Positions 1-6,541 of a stretch of DNA of 8,650 bases are shown here, piece by piece. Position 1 is the stretch's first letter. Every line of letters begins with the position of its first letter. Under the pieces are notes generated by a model. The model did not search any database. It saw only the letters and a program-made list of their open reading frames with translations, and was not told the DNA's origin. The DNA comes from Methyloprofundus sp. (lineage in GTDB: Bacteria; Pseudomonadota; Gammaproteobacteria; Methylococcales; Methylomonadaceae), in contig WTCN01000292.1 in assembly GCA_013138555.1 (NCBI GenBank), forward strand, positions 1 to 8,650, given 5' to 3'. The position numbers were made by a program, and so were the translations under genes.

Positions 1-2
1 GC

Positions 3-149
3 GTGGTAGCTGGCTACTATGCCCACAAATACAGAAAAGACATCATTTCTTCCGTCACTTCGGCTGGCGACAAAGGCAAAGACTTTGTACTGCAACAAAA
101 AGAAAATCTGGAAGATATTGTTGCCGAATCAAAGGAAAGTCCAGAATAG
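3..149 (+). CDS. YtxH-like small protein, C-terminal end only (start lies upstream of window)
   Basis: An open frame enters from the left edge and stops at TAG 147-149, giving 48 visible residues. They begin VVAGYYAHKYRKDIISS and continue through a charged segment DKGKDFVLQQKENLEDIVAE to end ESKESPE. A short small-residue stretch, then R-K-D-I, then a Lys/Glu-rich probably helical tail is the layout of YtxH-domain proteins: one N-terminal membrane helix followed by an amphipathic or coiled tail. The membrane helix itself would be mostly outside the window. No catalytic residues or metal ligands are visible. It is followed by a terminator at 226-262, so it ends an upstream transcript. Its nearness to a metal-ATPase cluster may mean a shared role, but that is inference. 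Family assignment is from a short fragment and could be wrong; the reading frame and stop are clear. Confidence 0.6.
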   Translation: MVAGYYAHKYRKDIISSVTSAGDKGKDFVLQQKENLEDIVAESKESPE

Positions 150-225
150 ATAGATACAAAGTAGCGACATTTCCAGCTTACAGCAACACAGGGCGCGTTT
201 AACCCCTTTCAAAAAATTTAAGCAT

Positions 226-262
226 AAAGCACTGCCAGCCCCTAAAGGAGTGGCAGTGCTTT
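226..262 (+). terminator. Strong hairpin terminator after the YtxH-like gene
   Basis: A perfect 12-bp inverted repeat pairs 226-237 (AAAGCACTGCCA) with 251-262 (TGGCAGTGCTTT) around a 13-base loop. The stem ends in T residues and is followed by an AT-rich stretch (TTTGAATATTATTTATT). This fits a Rho-independent terminator that could work in either direction because the other end of the stem carries A residues. It separates the upstream gene, which ends at 149, from the metal cluster starting at 307. It implies a promoter for that cluster in the short space 263-306, where I see no convincing -35/-10 pair. Confidence 0.8.
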
Positions 263-306
263 TGAATATTATTTATTCCTAACCCAAATACCTCCCTACT
301 ACTTAC

Positions 307-921
307 ATGCCTATACAACAAGAAATTATTTTACGCTATAAATCTTCTGGTCATGTACGCTTCCAAATTCCTGCATATTTATGTAGCGACGAAGTAGCCC
401 CATTCGTATCAGACGCGATTGAGAATATAGGCGGCGTGTATCGTGTTAATTTATTTCGTAACAAAAAGAAACTCTCTATTCGCTTTATCGAAGAGAACCT
501 TTCTTTTCAAGAGCTTGCTCAACAACTTTTCGCACTTCTTGCCGAGTTCGATAAAAAAGGCCTTTTTAAGGCAAAACCTCGCACTATTAACGCCCGTAAC
601 ATCAAAGAAAGCCTCAAGATATCTGACTGGAAAGGCGTAAACTGGGCAAAAGACAAATATTCCGAAACCAAAGAAACCGCTCAGGCCATTGGCATCTTGA
701 CAAAATTTGGACTGAAAAAAAAACCCGAAATTCTCGCTAACCCCGAAAAAACTCTGATTACCTTTTTTAATGATGTTTTAGTCCTATTTTTAATTAAAAC
801 TCACTGGAAACTCATTACTAAAAAATGGTTATTATCTCCGATGAAATATCGCTATCAATGGATAACTATTTTTTATCTTATGTATTTATTTATTCGTTCC
901 AAAACTAATAAAAGCAAATAA
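307..921 (+). CDS. HMA_2-like domain protein with C-terminal membrane segments
   Basis: This 204-residue protein starts at the only reasonable ATG, just ahead of the domain; no Shine-Dalgarno motif is visible. Residues about 7-85 look like an HMA_2-type (heavy-metal-associated, second type) ferredoxin-like fold: a first strand with GHVRFQIP (residues 15-22), a helix (about 28-41), strands around GGVYRVNLF and KKLSIRFIEE, and a second helix (about 66-82). The classical CxxC metal site is absent; Cys26 is the only cysteine. A basic linker (about 83-145) leads to two hydrophobic stretches, about 149-164 and 183-197, so the domain is probably membrane-tethered. It lies 14 bp before a copper-type ATPase whose N-terminus carries a similar HMA_2-like domain, suggesting the two act together. 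A run of nine A at 715-723 lies just before the membrane part. Function is inferred from domain and neighbours, not known. Confidence 0.7.
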   Translation: MPIQQEIILRYKSSGHVRFQIPAYLCSDEVAPFVSDAIENIGGVYRVNLFRNKKKLSIRFIEENLSFQELAQQLFALLAEFDKKGLFKAKPRTINARNIKESLKISDWKGVNWAKDKYSETKETAQAIGILTKFGLKKKPEILANPEKTLITFFNDVLVLFLIKTHWKLITKKWLLSPMKYRYQWITIFYLMYLFIRSKTNKSK

Positions 922-935
922 AGTCTAAGCTCACT

Positions 936-3389
936 ATGATCCAATCTTTTCAGCCTAAAAACTTTAAGCTCGTTCATGAACTTAAAAACCGTATTCGAAT
1001 ACATGTTCCCATACTAGAAAAAGACCCGGAGCGGACTTATATTTTTGAGATTATTTTAAAAAAACGCCCAGAAATAAAAAGTATTAAATCGGTTCCTGAA
1101 ATTGGCTCTGTCACGCTTTACTTTGACCATAACAGACTCCCTAAAAATAACTTATTGACTATTCTGGACATGGTTCTGGGCAATATAGGCAAGAAAAAAA
1201 TTACCCTGCCAGAAAGTAATATTGTAGAAGACCTGAACACTCCATTACAGGAAATAAGCCTGGCCATAGAAGGCATGAGCTGTGCCTCATGTGCGCTATT
1301 ACTGGAAATGTCCTTAAAGCGTGATCCACGCATACACGATGCAACGGTTAATTTCGCATCTGCCATTGCTACTGCCAATGGTCGCTTAACACGTCAGGAC
1401 ATGGCGGAAATCATCAGCAAAGTGGGCTATAAAGCAAATTTAATGGATACGCTATCGCAGCGTCAGGAGCTTATAAGAAAGGAGCACTTGCGCCTGGCCA
1501 GCGCTAAAAAACGATTTATCTGGGCCAGCATCCTCAGTGCCCCGGTTGTAGCAATCGGCATGGCAATGCCAGCTGGACGTATTTTTCACTGGATTCAGTT
1601 TGCACTAACAACACCGGTGGTCTTTGCTGCAGGGAGTCCCTTTTTTACTAAAGCCTGGTTACTTGCAAAAATGGGTAAGGCAAATATGGATAGCTTAATT
1701 GCTATCGGTGTTGGCTCTGCTTATGGCTATAGCCTACCTGCCCTATTGAGAGGCAGAGGGCATCTTTATTTTGAGGCTGCCGCCAGTATTATTTCTTTTG
1801 TCTTGCTCGGACGTTATATGGAAGAAAATGCCAAAGGAAAGGCAGGCGAAGCCATTAGGAAGCTAGTGGATTTACAGCCACAAACAGCAACGCTATTAAA
1901 AGAGGGGCAGGAAATAACCATTAGTGTTGATGATATTGAACTCGGCGATACCCTACTGATCCGGCCTGGCGAAAAAATCCCTACTGATGGTGAAGTCATC
2001 TCTGGTATTTCAACAGTCGACGAGGCTATGGTCACAGGCGAAAGCATTCCTGCGGTTAAAGAAACAGGTCATAAAGTCATTGGTGGCTGTGTTAATGGCA
2101 CTGGACTGCTGACCATTCAGGCGACTGCTATTGGTATGGATACCGTATTAGCTGGCATTATTCATATGGTCGACCATGCCCAGGCTTCTAAGCTCCCGGT
2201 ACAAAAAATGGTCGATAAAATTTCGGCTGTCTTTGTACCCAGTGTTATGGGCATTTCAGCATTGACGTTTGCTTCCTGGACACTTGCGGGCGCACCGTTT
2301 AGCTTTGCCTTTAGTAACGCAGTAACAGTCCTGTTAATTGCCTGCCCTTGCGCCCTTGGCCTGGCGACACCTACAGCGATTATGGTTGGTACAGGTCAAT
2401 CAGCCAAACGTGGCGTTTATATCCGTAATGGCGAAAGCCTGGAAACCGCGACCCACTTAACCACGATTATCTTTGATAAAACAGGCACTATTACCGAGGG
2501 CAAGCCTCAAGTAACCGACTTTATCAATATTAGTAACCTAAGTGATGAAGTCTTACTGACGCATATTGCCTCTGCCGAACATAATTCAGAGCACTTTTTA
2601 GCGCAGGCAATTGTGCATTACGCACAGGAACAACATCACTTTGACTTTAAAGCTGTCAAAGACTTTATTGTCACAGCAGGGCGTGGCTTACAGACTAAAG
2701 TAGGCCACTATCAGGTTTTAATTGGTAACCAGGCATGGCTAGAAGAGCAGAATATTGATATTTCTGAGTTACTGGCACATATACACACACTTGGCCTGGC
2801 AGGAAAAACCCCGGTATTAGTTGCCTTTAATGGCAAAGCAAGTGCGCTCTTTGGTATCGCCGATCAACCGCGTGAATCAGCAAAACAAGCGATTGCGGCA
2901 TTGCATCAGTTAAATATAGAAACCTTAATGGTGACGGGTGATACCAGCGAAACAGCACATCATATTGCCGGTTTAGTCGGCATCAAGACTGTCATTGCTC
3001 ACGCGACACCTGAGCAAAAATTACTGGAAATTCATCGTTTACAGAATGAAGGCGGCTCAGTCGGCATGATTGGTGATGGTATCAATGACGCACCCGCACT
3101 CGCAGCAGCAAATGTTGGCTTTGCCATTGGTCACGGGACAGATATTGCCATTGAATCGGCTGATTTAACCCTAGTCAATGGCGATATTGCAAAAGTTGCT
3201 GAAACCGTTGAACTAAGCACCTACACTATGAAAATTATCAAACAGAATTTATTCTGGGCTTTTGGCTACAATACCGTCGCAATTCCTATCGCGGCAGTGG
3301 GCAAGCTGAATCCAATGATAGCCTCAGCCGCGATGGCCTTGAGCTCCGTCTCTGTTATCGTTAACTCTTTACGCATCAATGGAAAATAA
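936..3389 (+). CDS. Copper-type P1B ATPase with extra N-terminal HMA_2-like domain
   Basis: This 817-residue heavy-metal P-type ATPase pumps metal, most likely Cu(I), across the inner membrane using ATP. In order it has an HMA_2-like domain without CxxC (about 10-85, with NRIRIHVP), a classical HMA domain (about 105-170, GMSCASC with Cys116 and Cys119), two leading membrane helices (about 193-235), further helices around 252-270 and 278-295, and the actuator loop TGES (367-370). Then come the ion-path CPC (470-472), phosphorylation motif DKTGT (Asp514), TGD (667-669) and GDGINDAP (713-720). The last two helices carry GYN (Tyr778, Asn779) and MALSS (800-804), which with CPC form the Cu(I)-type P1B-1 signature. 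The SEHP motif of the nucleotide domain reads SEHF (551-554). It is somewhat longer at the N-terminus than a one-HMA CopA because of the added domain. It could serve export/detoxification or cuproenzyme assembly (FixI/CcoI or CopA2 type). No SD is obvious at the start, which is 14 bp after the HMA_2 gene. Confidence 0.93.
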   Translation: MIQSFQPKNFKLVHELKNRIRIHVPILEKDPERTYIFEIILKKRPEIKSIKSVPEIGSVTLYFDHNRLPKNNLLTILDMVLGNIGKKKITLPESNIVEDLNTPLQEISLAIEGMSCASCALLLEMSLKRDPRIHDATVNFASAIATANGRLTRQDMAEIISKVGYKANLMDTLSQRQELIRKEHLRLASAKKRFIWASILSAPVVAIGMAMPAGRIFHWIQFALTTPVVFAAGSPFFTKAWLLAKMGKANMDSLIAIGVGSAYGYSLPALLRGRGHLYFEAAASIISFVLLGRYMEENAKGKAGEAIRKLVDLQPQTATLLKEGQEITISVDDIELGDTLLIRPGEKIPTDGEVISGISTVDEAMVTGESIPAVKETGHKVIGGCVNGTGLLTIQATAIGMDTVLAGIIHMVDHAQASKLPVQKMVDKISAVFVPSVMGISALTFASWTLAGAPFSFAFSNAVTVLLIACPCALGLATPTAIMVGTGQSAKRGVYIRNGESLETATHLTTIIFDKTGTITEGKPQVTDFINISNLSDEVLLTHIASAEHNSEHFLAQAIVHYAQEQHHFDFKAVKDFIVTAGRGLQTKVGHYQVLIGNQAWLEEQNIDISELLAHIHTLGLAGKTPVLVAFNGKASALFGIADQPRESAKQAIAALHQLNIETLMVTGDTSETAHHIAGLVGIKTVIAHATPEQKLLEIHRLQNEGGSVGMIGDGINDAPALAAANVGFAIGHGTDIAIESADLTLVNGDIAKVAETVELSTYTMKIIKQNLFWAFGYNTVAIPIAAVGKLNPMIASAAMALSSVSVIVNSLRINGK

Positions 3390-4182
3390 CGTGGTAGATT
3401 TTTTAGCAAATCTGGATTACACGGTTTATACGCTTGCCTTAATGACCGGTTTTTTTGGTAGTGGGCATTGCGCCGGAATGTGCGGCGCACTGGTTGCCGG
3501 TTTCTTTATGAAAACCGAGAAAAAAAGTGTCTGGCCTTATATCGCCTATCACTTTGCACGCATCACCATGTATACCATTGTCGGTATTACTGCTGCCCTG
3601 CTGGGTGTTGCACTCGTTTCAACCGGTTTATTAGGACATATTCAAGGGATATTACAGGTCACTATTGGTTTTTTTGTGATTGTTTTAGCCTTAGGAATCA
3701 TTGGACTTTCTCCCTGGCAATTTTCCATGAAATATATGCCAACCAAAGTACTTAATAAGATCTTTATGTCGGCTGCCAGGCGTGGCTCTGTTATCGGTGC
3801 GAGCATGGGTGGCATGCTAAATGGCCTAATGCCTTGCCCACTCACTTTTGCGATGGCTGTTAATGCAACGACTGCTCCCTCACCGATAGAAGGTGGCCTA
3901 ATGATGCTCGCCTTAGGTGTCGGCACACTACCCACCATGTTCGTGGTTACCTTTGCTTTTGGCAAACTAGGTACGAAAGCACGTGGCATTATGCTAAAAG
4001 TTGCGGCAGTGCTTATGATTGTAATGGGGGCAAATACCATGTATAACGGAATCAGATTCCTGGCTTCTGATTCTGGTTTTAAGGAAATGATGCACCATAT
4101 GCAATCCATGGAAATAATGGGCATGGAAAAAAAACCAGAAAGTGATATGGAAATGGATCACTCCATGCATAATATGCCATAA
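3379..4182 (+). CDS. SafE/DsbD_2-type membrane protein with Met/His-rich tail
   Basis: This 267-residue inner-membrane protein belongs to the so-called sulfite exporter TauE/SafE family related to DsbD_2/COG2836; many relatives sit beside copper ATPases or cytochrome oxidase assembly genes. It has about six hydrophobic segments: roughly 14-42, 55-80, 89-110, 137-162, 171-195 and 205-222. Family hallmarks are GHCAGMCG (His30, Cys31, Cys35) in the first segment and LNGLMPCP (Cys153) in the fourth, where many relatives have PCG. Residues 237-267 hold 10 Met and 4 His in 31 residues, a composition typical of copper-binding tails. Its ATG overlaps the end of the ATPase gene by 11 bp. An in-frame GTG at 3391 has GGAAAA about 7 bases upstream and would be non-overlapping, so the true start may be four codons later. 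Thiol redox relay or Cu transfer is more likely than sulfite export in this context; this is inference. Confidence 0.82.
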   Translation: MENNVVDFLANLDYTVYTLALMTGFFGSGHCAGMCGALVAGFFMKTEKKSVWPYIAYHFARITMYTIVGITAALLGVALVSTGLLGHIQGILQVTIGFFVIVLALGIIGLSPWQFSMKYMPTKVLNKIFMSAARRGSVIGASMGGMLNGLMPCPLTFAMAVNATTAPSPIEGGLMMLALGVGTLPTMFVVTFAFGKLGTKARGIMLKVAAVLMIVMGANTMYNGIRFLASDSGFKEMMHHMQSMEIMGMEKKPESDMEMDHSMHNMP

Positions 4183-4236
4183 GATTTATTTTGTAGAGCA
4201 GTCTTAGGAATGCGTACGAAATAACTTAGACAATTT

Positions 4237-4292
4237 GGAAGCGGGGGGCTTCAGCTCCGTATGGAAACGGCGGGGCTGAAGCCCCCGCTTCC
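4237..4292. repeat. GC-rich palindromic intergenic element (nested dyad)
   Basis: The left arm 4237-4259 and right arm 4271-4292 are near-perfect reverse complements, differing by one extra G and one C/T mismatch around an 11-base loop. Each arm is also a dyad: GAAGC...GCTTC at 4238-4242/4248-4252 and again at 4278-4282/4287-4291. It lies 55 bp after the SafE-type stop codon. There is no T-run directly after it, so it is not a standard intrinsic terminator, though it could stabilise the mRNA 3' end. It looks like a REP or MITE-type dispersed element, which I cannot confirm without the rest of the genome. Confidence 0.75.
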
Positions 4293-4327
4293 ATTATAGT
4301 TATAGATTTTATTAGCTGTACATTCTG

Positions 4328-4410
4328 TAGGTTGGGGTGAGCTTGCGAAGCCCAACAATCAATGGTTTATCTAGCTTCAGTTGTTGGGGTTCATGCTTCA
4401 CCCCTACCTA
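4328..4410. repeat. Palindromic intergenic element of the TAGG-TTGGGG type (nested dyad)
   Basis: The outer arms begin TAGGTTGGGGTGA (4328-4340) and end TCACCCCTACCTA (4398-4410), and complementarity continues inward through CCCAACA (4351-4357) and GTTGTTGGGG (around 4380-4389). The left arm is itself a hairpin, GTTGGG (4331-4336) with CCCAAC (4351-4356). The right arm is another, GGGGT (4386-4390) with ACCCC (4400-4404). So it is two hairpin units head to head. Its left unit aligns with the left unit of the element at 8388 (see findings). Likely a REP/MITE-like dispersed repeat. Confidence 0.78.
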
Positions 4411-4511
4411 TAATACTTTCACAGTCTATTTAGCTATGCCGGATGGACAGAGCGATAACAGTACGCCCACCCATCAAGACTCCCTCACCTATTTCTGCGC
4501 ATTGAATCATA

Positions 4512-5318
4512 ATGAAACTCACCGCTAACGATCTAATTATTTTACATCAGGCAGCAGATGTACTGGAAAACCCTAATTTTAGTTCAAAAATCACTAAAAC
4601 CGTGGGTGGCGCAGTCGAAAAAACCATTGCTATTTTACCTGCACAAGTCTCCCTTTCATTAAATGATATAACCCGCACAGCACTGGAAAAATCATTAGAG
4701 GGCGCTATTTTTACCTTGAACTCTCGTAAAAGCAGCATTCCCTTTAATAAAACGCACAAATTCTTCGCAGGCTTAAGCGGTGCGATTGGTGGTGCTTTTG
4801 GGCTAACTGCGATAACCATTGAGTTACCCATATCAACTACCATTATGTTGCGTTCAATTGCCGACATTGCACGTTATCATGGTGAAAATCTAAGTCATGC
4901 GAGTACTAAAATGGCCTGTCTGGAAGTTTTTGCATTGAGCGATAGTGCTAAACATGGCTCGGAAACAGGTTATTACGCTATTCGTTCCTTACTTGCCAAA
5001 GCACTAACCGATGCAACGACTCAACTGACAAGCCCAGCCCTCAGCAAAGAAAGCGCTCCATTGATCAGTAAAGCCATCAATCAAATTGCAGCCCGTTTTA
5101 GCATCCCGGTTTCAGAAAAACTCGCCGCACAATCCATCCCTATTATTGGCAGCATTGGCGGAGCCAGCATTAACCTATTATTTATTGGTTACTTTCAGGA
5201 CCTTGCCCATGCCCACTTTTCTTTGCGTAACTTAGAACGCAACTACACCCCTGAAATTGTGAAATTAAATTATCAGAAATATGTCGCACAACAAGCCTCA
5301 AATCCAGCAGGAAATTAA
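4512..5318 (+). CDS. EcsC-family protein
   Basis: This 268-residue protein resembles the EcsC family (PF12787), whose molecular function is poorly understood; it is named after Bacillus subtilis EcsC, encoded beside the EcsAB ABC transporter. Family-typical stretches are a Gly/Ala-rich hydrophobic segment (about 86-103, GLSGAIGGAFGLTA), then ELPISTTIMLRSIADIAR (104-121), ACLEVFAL (135-142), GYYAIRSLLAKAL (153-165), and near the end SEKLAAQSIPIIGSIGGA (201-218) and FQDLAHAHFSLRNLER (228-243). The two Gly/Ala-rich stretches suggest membrane association without a signal peptide. Length is normal and the frame is intact. No ecsA or ecsB partner is in the window: it stands alone between palindromic elements ending at 4410 and beginning at 5341. 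The start ATG has no clear SD but the N-terminus is consistent with the family. Confidence 0.85.
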   Translation: MKLTANDLIILHQAADVLENPNFSSKITKTVGGAVEKTIAILPAQVSLSLNDITRTALEKSLEGAIFTLNSRKSSIPFNKTHKFFAGLSGAIGGAFGLTAITIELPISTTIMLRSIADIARYHGENLSHASTKMACLEVFALSDSAKHGSETGYYAIRSLLAKALTDATTQLTSPALSKESAPLISKAINQIAARFSIPVSEKLAAQSIPIIGSIGGASINLLFIGYFQDLAHAHFSLRNLERNYTPEIVKLNYQKYVAQQASNPAGN

Positions 5319-5340
5319 ATTTTAAGGCAGGACAAATATT

Positions 5341-5409
5341 AGGGGAGTAGGCTTTTAGCCTACACGTACAAGCTATGTGCTACGCATGTAGGCTAAAGTC
5401 TACTCCCCT
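5341..5409. repeat. Palindromic intergenic element of the GTAGGCT type (nested dyad)
   Basis: The outer arms 5341-5364 (starting AGGGGAGTAGGCTTTTAGCC) and 5387-5409 are reverse complements apart from one extra T and one substitution. The left arm contains a perfect 7-bp hairpin, GTAGGCT (5347-5353) and AGCCTAC (5357-5363) with a TTT loop. The right arm contains the matching hairpin 5388-5394/5397-5403 with one G-T wobble. The centre carries a further short CGTA/TACG pair. It begins 22 bp after the EcsC stop. It may protect or end that transcript, but it lacks a following T-run. Confidence 0.78.
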
Positions 5410-5486
5410 CCATGCCATCCCGTCATTCCCGAGTTGTTTTATCGGTAATCTGCTAAGTTTATAACCCAAAATTCGTTTTTTTGCTG

Positions 5487-5492
5487 TATGAT
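5487..5492 (+). promoter_or_regulatory. dusB: Possible -10 box for the dusB-fis operon
   Basis: TATGAT at 5487-5492 matches five of six bases of the sigma-70 -10 consensus and lies 34 bases before the dusB ATG, a sensible distance for a start site near 5499. No good -35 hexamer is present at 16-18 bases upstream, so this is only a candidate. The dusB-fis promoter in Escherichia coli is strongly growth-rate controlled; whether this one is cannot be read from the sequence. Confidence 0.3.
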
Positions 5493-5526
5493 ACCTAGCC
5501 CTCACAGATTTTATCTCGCGTAAATA

Positions 5527-6537
5527 ATGAAGATAGGCCCTTATCAGCTCAATAATAATCTTATTTTAGCCCCAATGGCGGGTATTACTGATCGCCCTTT
5601 TAGAAATTTATGCAAGCAATTTGGTGCGGGGCTTGCTGTCTCTGAAATGGTCGCGTCCAACCCTGCACTACGCAAACATAAACGTACTTTATTAAAAGCG
5701 GATCATAGCGGTGAAATCGGTATACGTTCAGTACAGATTCTGGGTACAAACCCTGAACAAATGGCAGAAGCTGCACAATTTAATGAGCAACGCGGTGCAC
5801 AAATTATTGATATTAATATGGGCTGCCCCGCTAAAAAAGTCTGCTCAGTCGCCGCTGGCTCGGCATTATTACGCGATGAAGCACTGGTAAAAAATATCCT
5901 TGATACGGTGGTAAAATCAGTGAATATCCCCGTTAGCTTAAAAATTCGTACTGGCTGGGACAAGCACAGTCGTAATGCTGTCAACATAGCCCGGCTAGCA
6001 GAACAGGCCGGTATTGCCGCACTCACAGTTCATGGGCGCACCCGCGCTTGCGCTTTCAAGGGTGAAGCAGAATACGATACCATTAAACAAGTAAAACAGG
6101 CGGTTACTATTCCGGTGATAGCCAATGGCGACATTACAACAGCGGAAAAAGCACAATATGTTTTATCCTATACCGGAGCGGATGCCATTATGATGGGCCG
6201 TGCGGCACAAGGCCGTCCCTGGATTTTTCAGGAAATTCAGCATTTTTTACAGACAGGTGAACATGCGATTCAGACTGATTTAGATAAGATTAAAAGCACT
6301 TTACAACAGCATCTGGAGGACCTATATCTGTTTTATGGTGACCTCAATGGTGTTAGAATAGCACGTAAACATATAGGCTGGTACTTCGCCCCTTTAGGTG
6401 TCTTACCAGCGACAATTAAAAGCAAAATTTACCAGACCGACTCCCCGGCAATACAGCTATCTCTCGTTAGCTCTGCATTTGAACTTTTCGATAAAACAAT
6501 GCCTTTTACACATGCAAATACAGCATTCAAGTATTGA
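5527..6537 (+). CDS. dusB: tRNA-dihydrouridine synthase B
   Basis: This 336-residue FMN enzyme reduces a specific uridine in the D-loop of tRNA to dihydrouridine using NADPH. The N-terminal TIM barrel shows LAPMAGITDRPFR (13-25), SEMVASNPAL (39-48), the active-site NMGCPAKKV with catalytic Cys100, SLKIRTGW (137-144; Lys139), TVHGRTRA (167-174; His169), IANGDI (198-203) and MMGRAAQGRPWIF (222-234) for flavin binding. The C-terminal helical part (about 250-330, with GVRIARKHIGWY) is the tRNA-binding domain. Length and start (MKIGPYQL...) match the usual DusB. It ends with tandem stops TGA TAA (6535-6540), and fis begins 4 bp after its stop, the conserved dusB-fis operon of Gammaproteobacteria. 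No SD is visible before the ATG. Confidence 0.97.
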   Translation: MKIGPYQLNNNLILAPMAGITDRPFRNLCKQFGAGLAVSEMVASNPALRKHKRTLLKADHSGEIGIRSVQILGTNPEQMAEAAQFNEQRGAQIIDINMGCPAKKVCSVAAGSALLRDEALVKNILDTVVKSVNIPVSLKIRTGWDKHSRNAVNIARLAEQAGIAALTVHGRTRACAFKGEAEYDTIKQVKQAVTIPVIANGDITTAEKAQYVLSYTGADAIMMGRAAQGRPWIFQEIQHFLQTGEHAIQTDLDKIKSTLQQHLEDLYLFYGDLNGVRIARKHIGWYFAPLGVLPATIKSKIYQTDSPAIQLSLVSSAFELFDKTMPFTHANTAFKY

Positions 6538-6541
6538 TAAA

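Larger units (their letters stand above)
4183..4511. other. 329-bp gene-free space with two palindromic elements
   Basis: This space between the SafE-type gene and the EcsC gene holds the two inverted-repeat elements at 4237-4292 and 4328-4410, and no credible gene. The first 54 bases and the last 100 show no recognisable hairpin with a T-tract and no convincing promoter pair. A promoter for the EcsC gene would be expected in 4411-4511 but I cannot point to one with confidence. Confidence 0.7.

Noticed and set aside
263..306. Promoter for the metal cluster (TTGAAT at 262-267 as a -35 box).
   Set aside because: No acceptable -10 hexamer lies 16-18 bases downstream, and the TTGAAT is part of the terminator tail.
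307..3389. Magnetosome or other organelle-linked role for the HMA_2/ATPase pair.
   Set aside because: No mam-type or other organelle gene is visible; only general metal-transport domains are seen.
3642..4124. A 160-residue open frame on the - strand.
   Set aside because: It lies wholly antisense to the SafE-type membrane gene, and its sequence is just the complement of that gene's hydrophobic codons.
4237..4292. Intrinsic terminator for the metal cluster.
   Set aside because: The hairpin is strong, but no run of T follows it directly, and its nested arms fit a dispersed repeat better. A terminating role is possible but not shown.
4337..4528. A 63-residue open frame on the + strand ahead of the EcsC gene.
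   Set aside because: Most of it runs through the palindromic element at 4328-4410, it overlaps the EcsC start, and its residues look like no protein family.
4237..5409. CRISPR array.
   Set aside because: The repeats here are not direct repeats with regular spacers; they are three different inverted elements, with a gene between the second and third.
6398..6541. A longer Fis start inside dusB (ATG at 6398 or 6513).
   Set aside because: The added residues match no Fis N-terminus and would overlap dusB by up to 140 bases; ATG 6542 gives the usual Fis length outside enterics.
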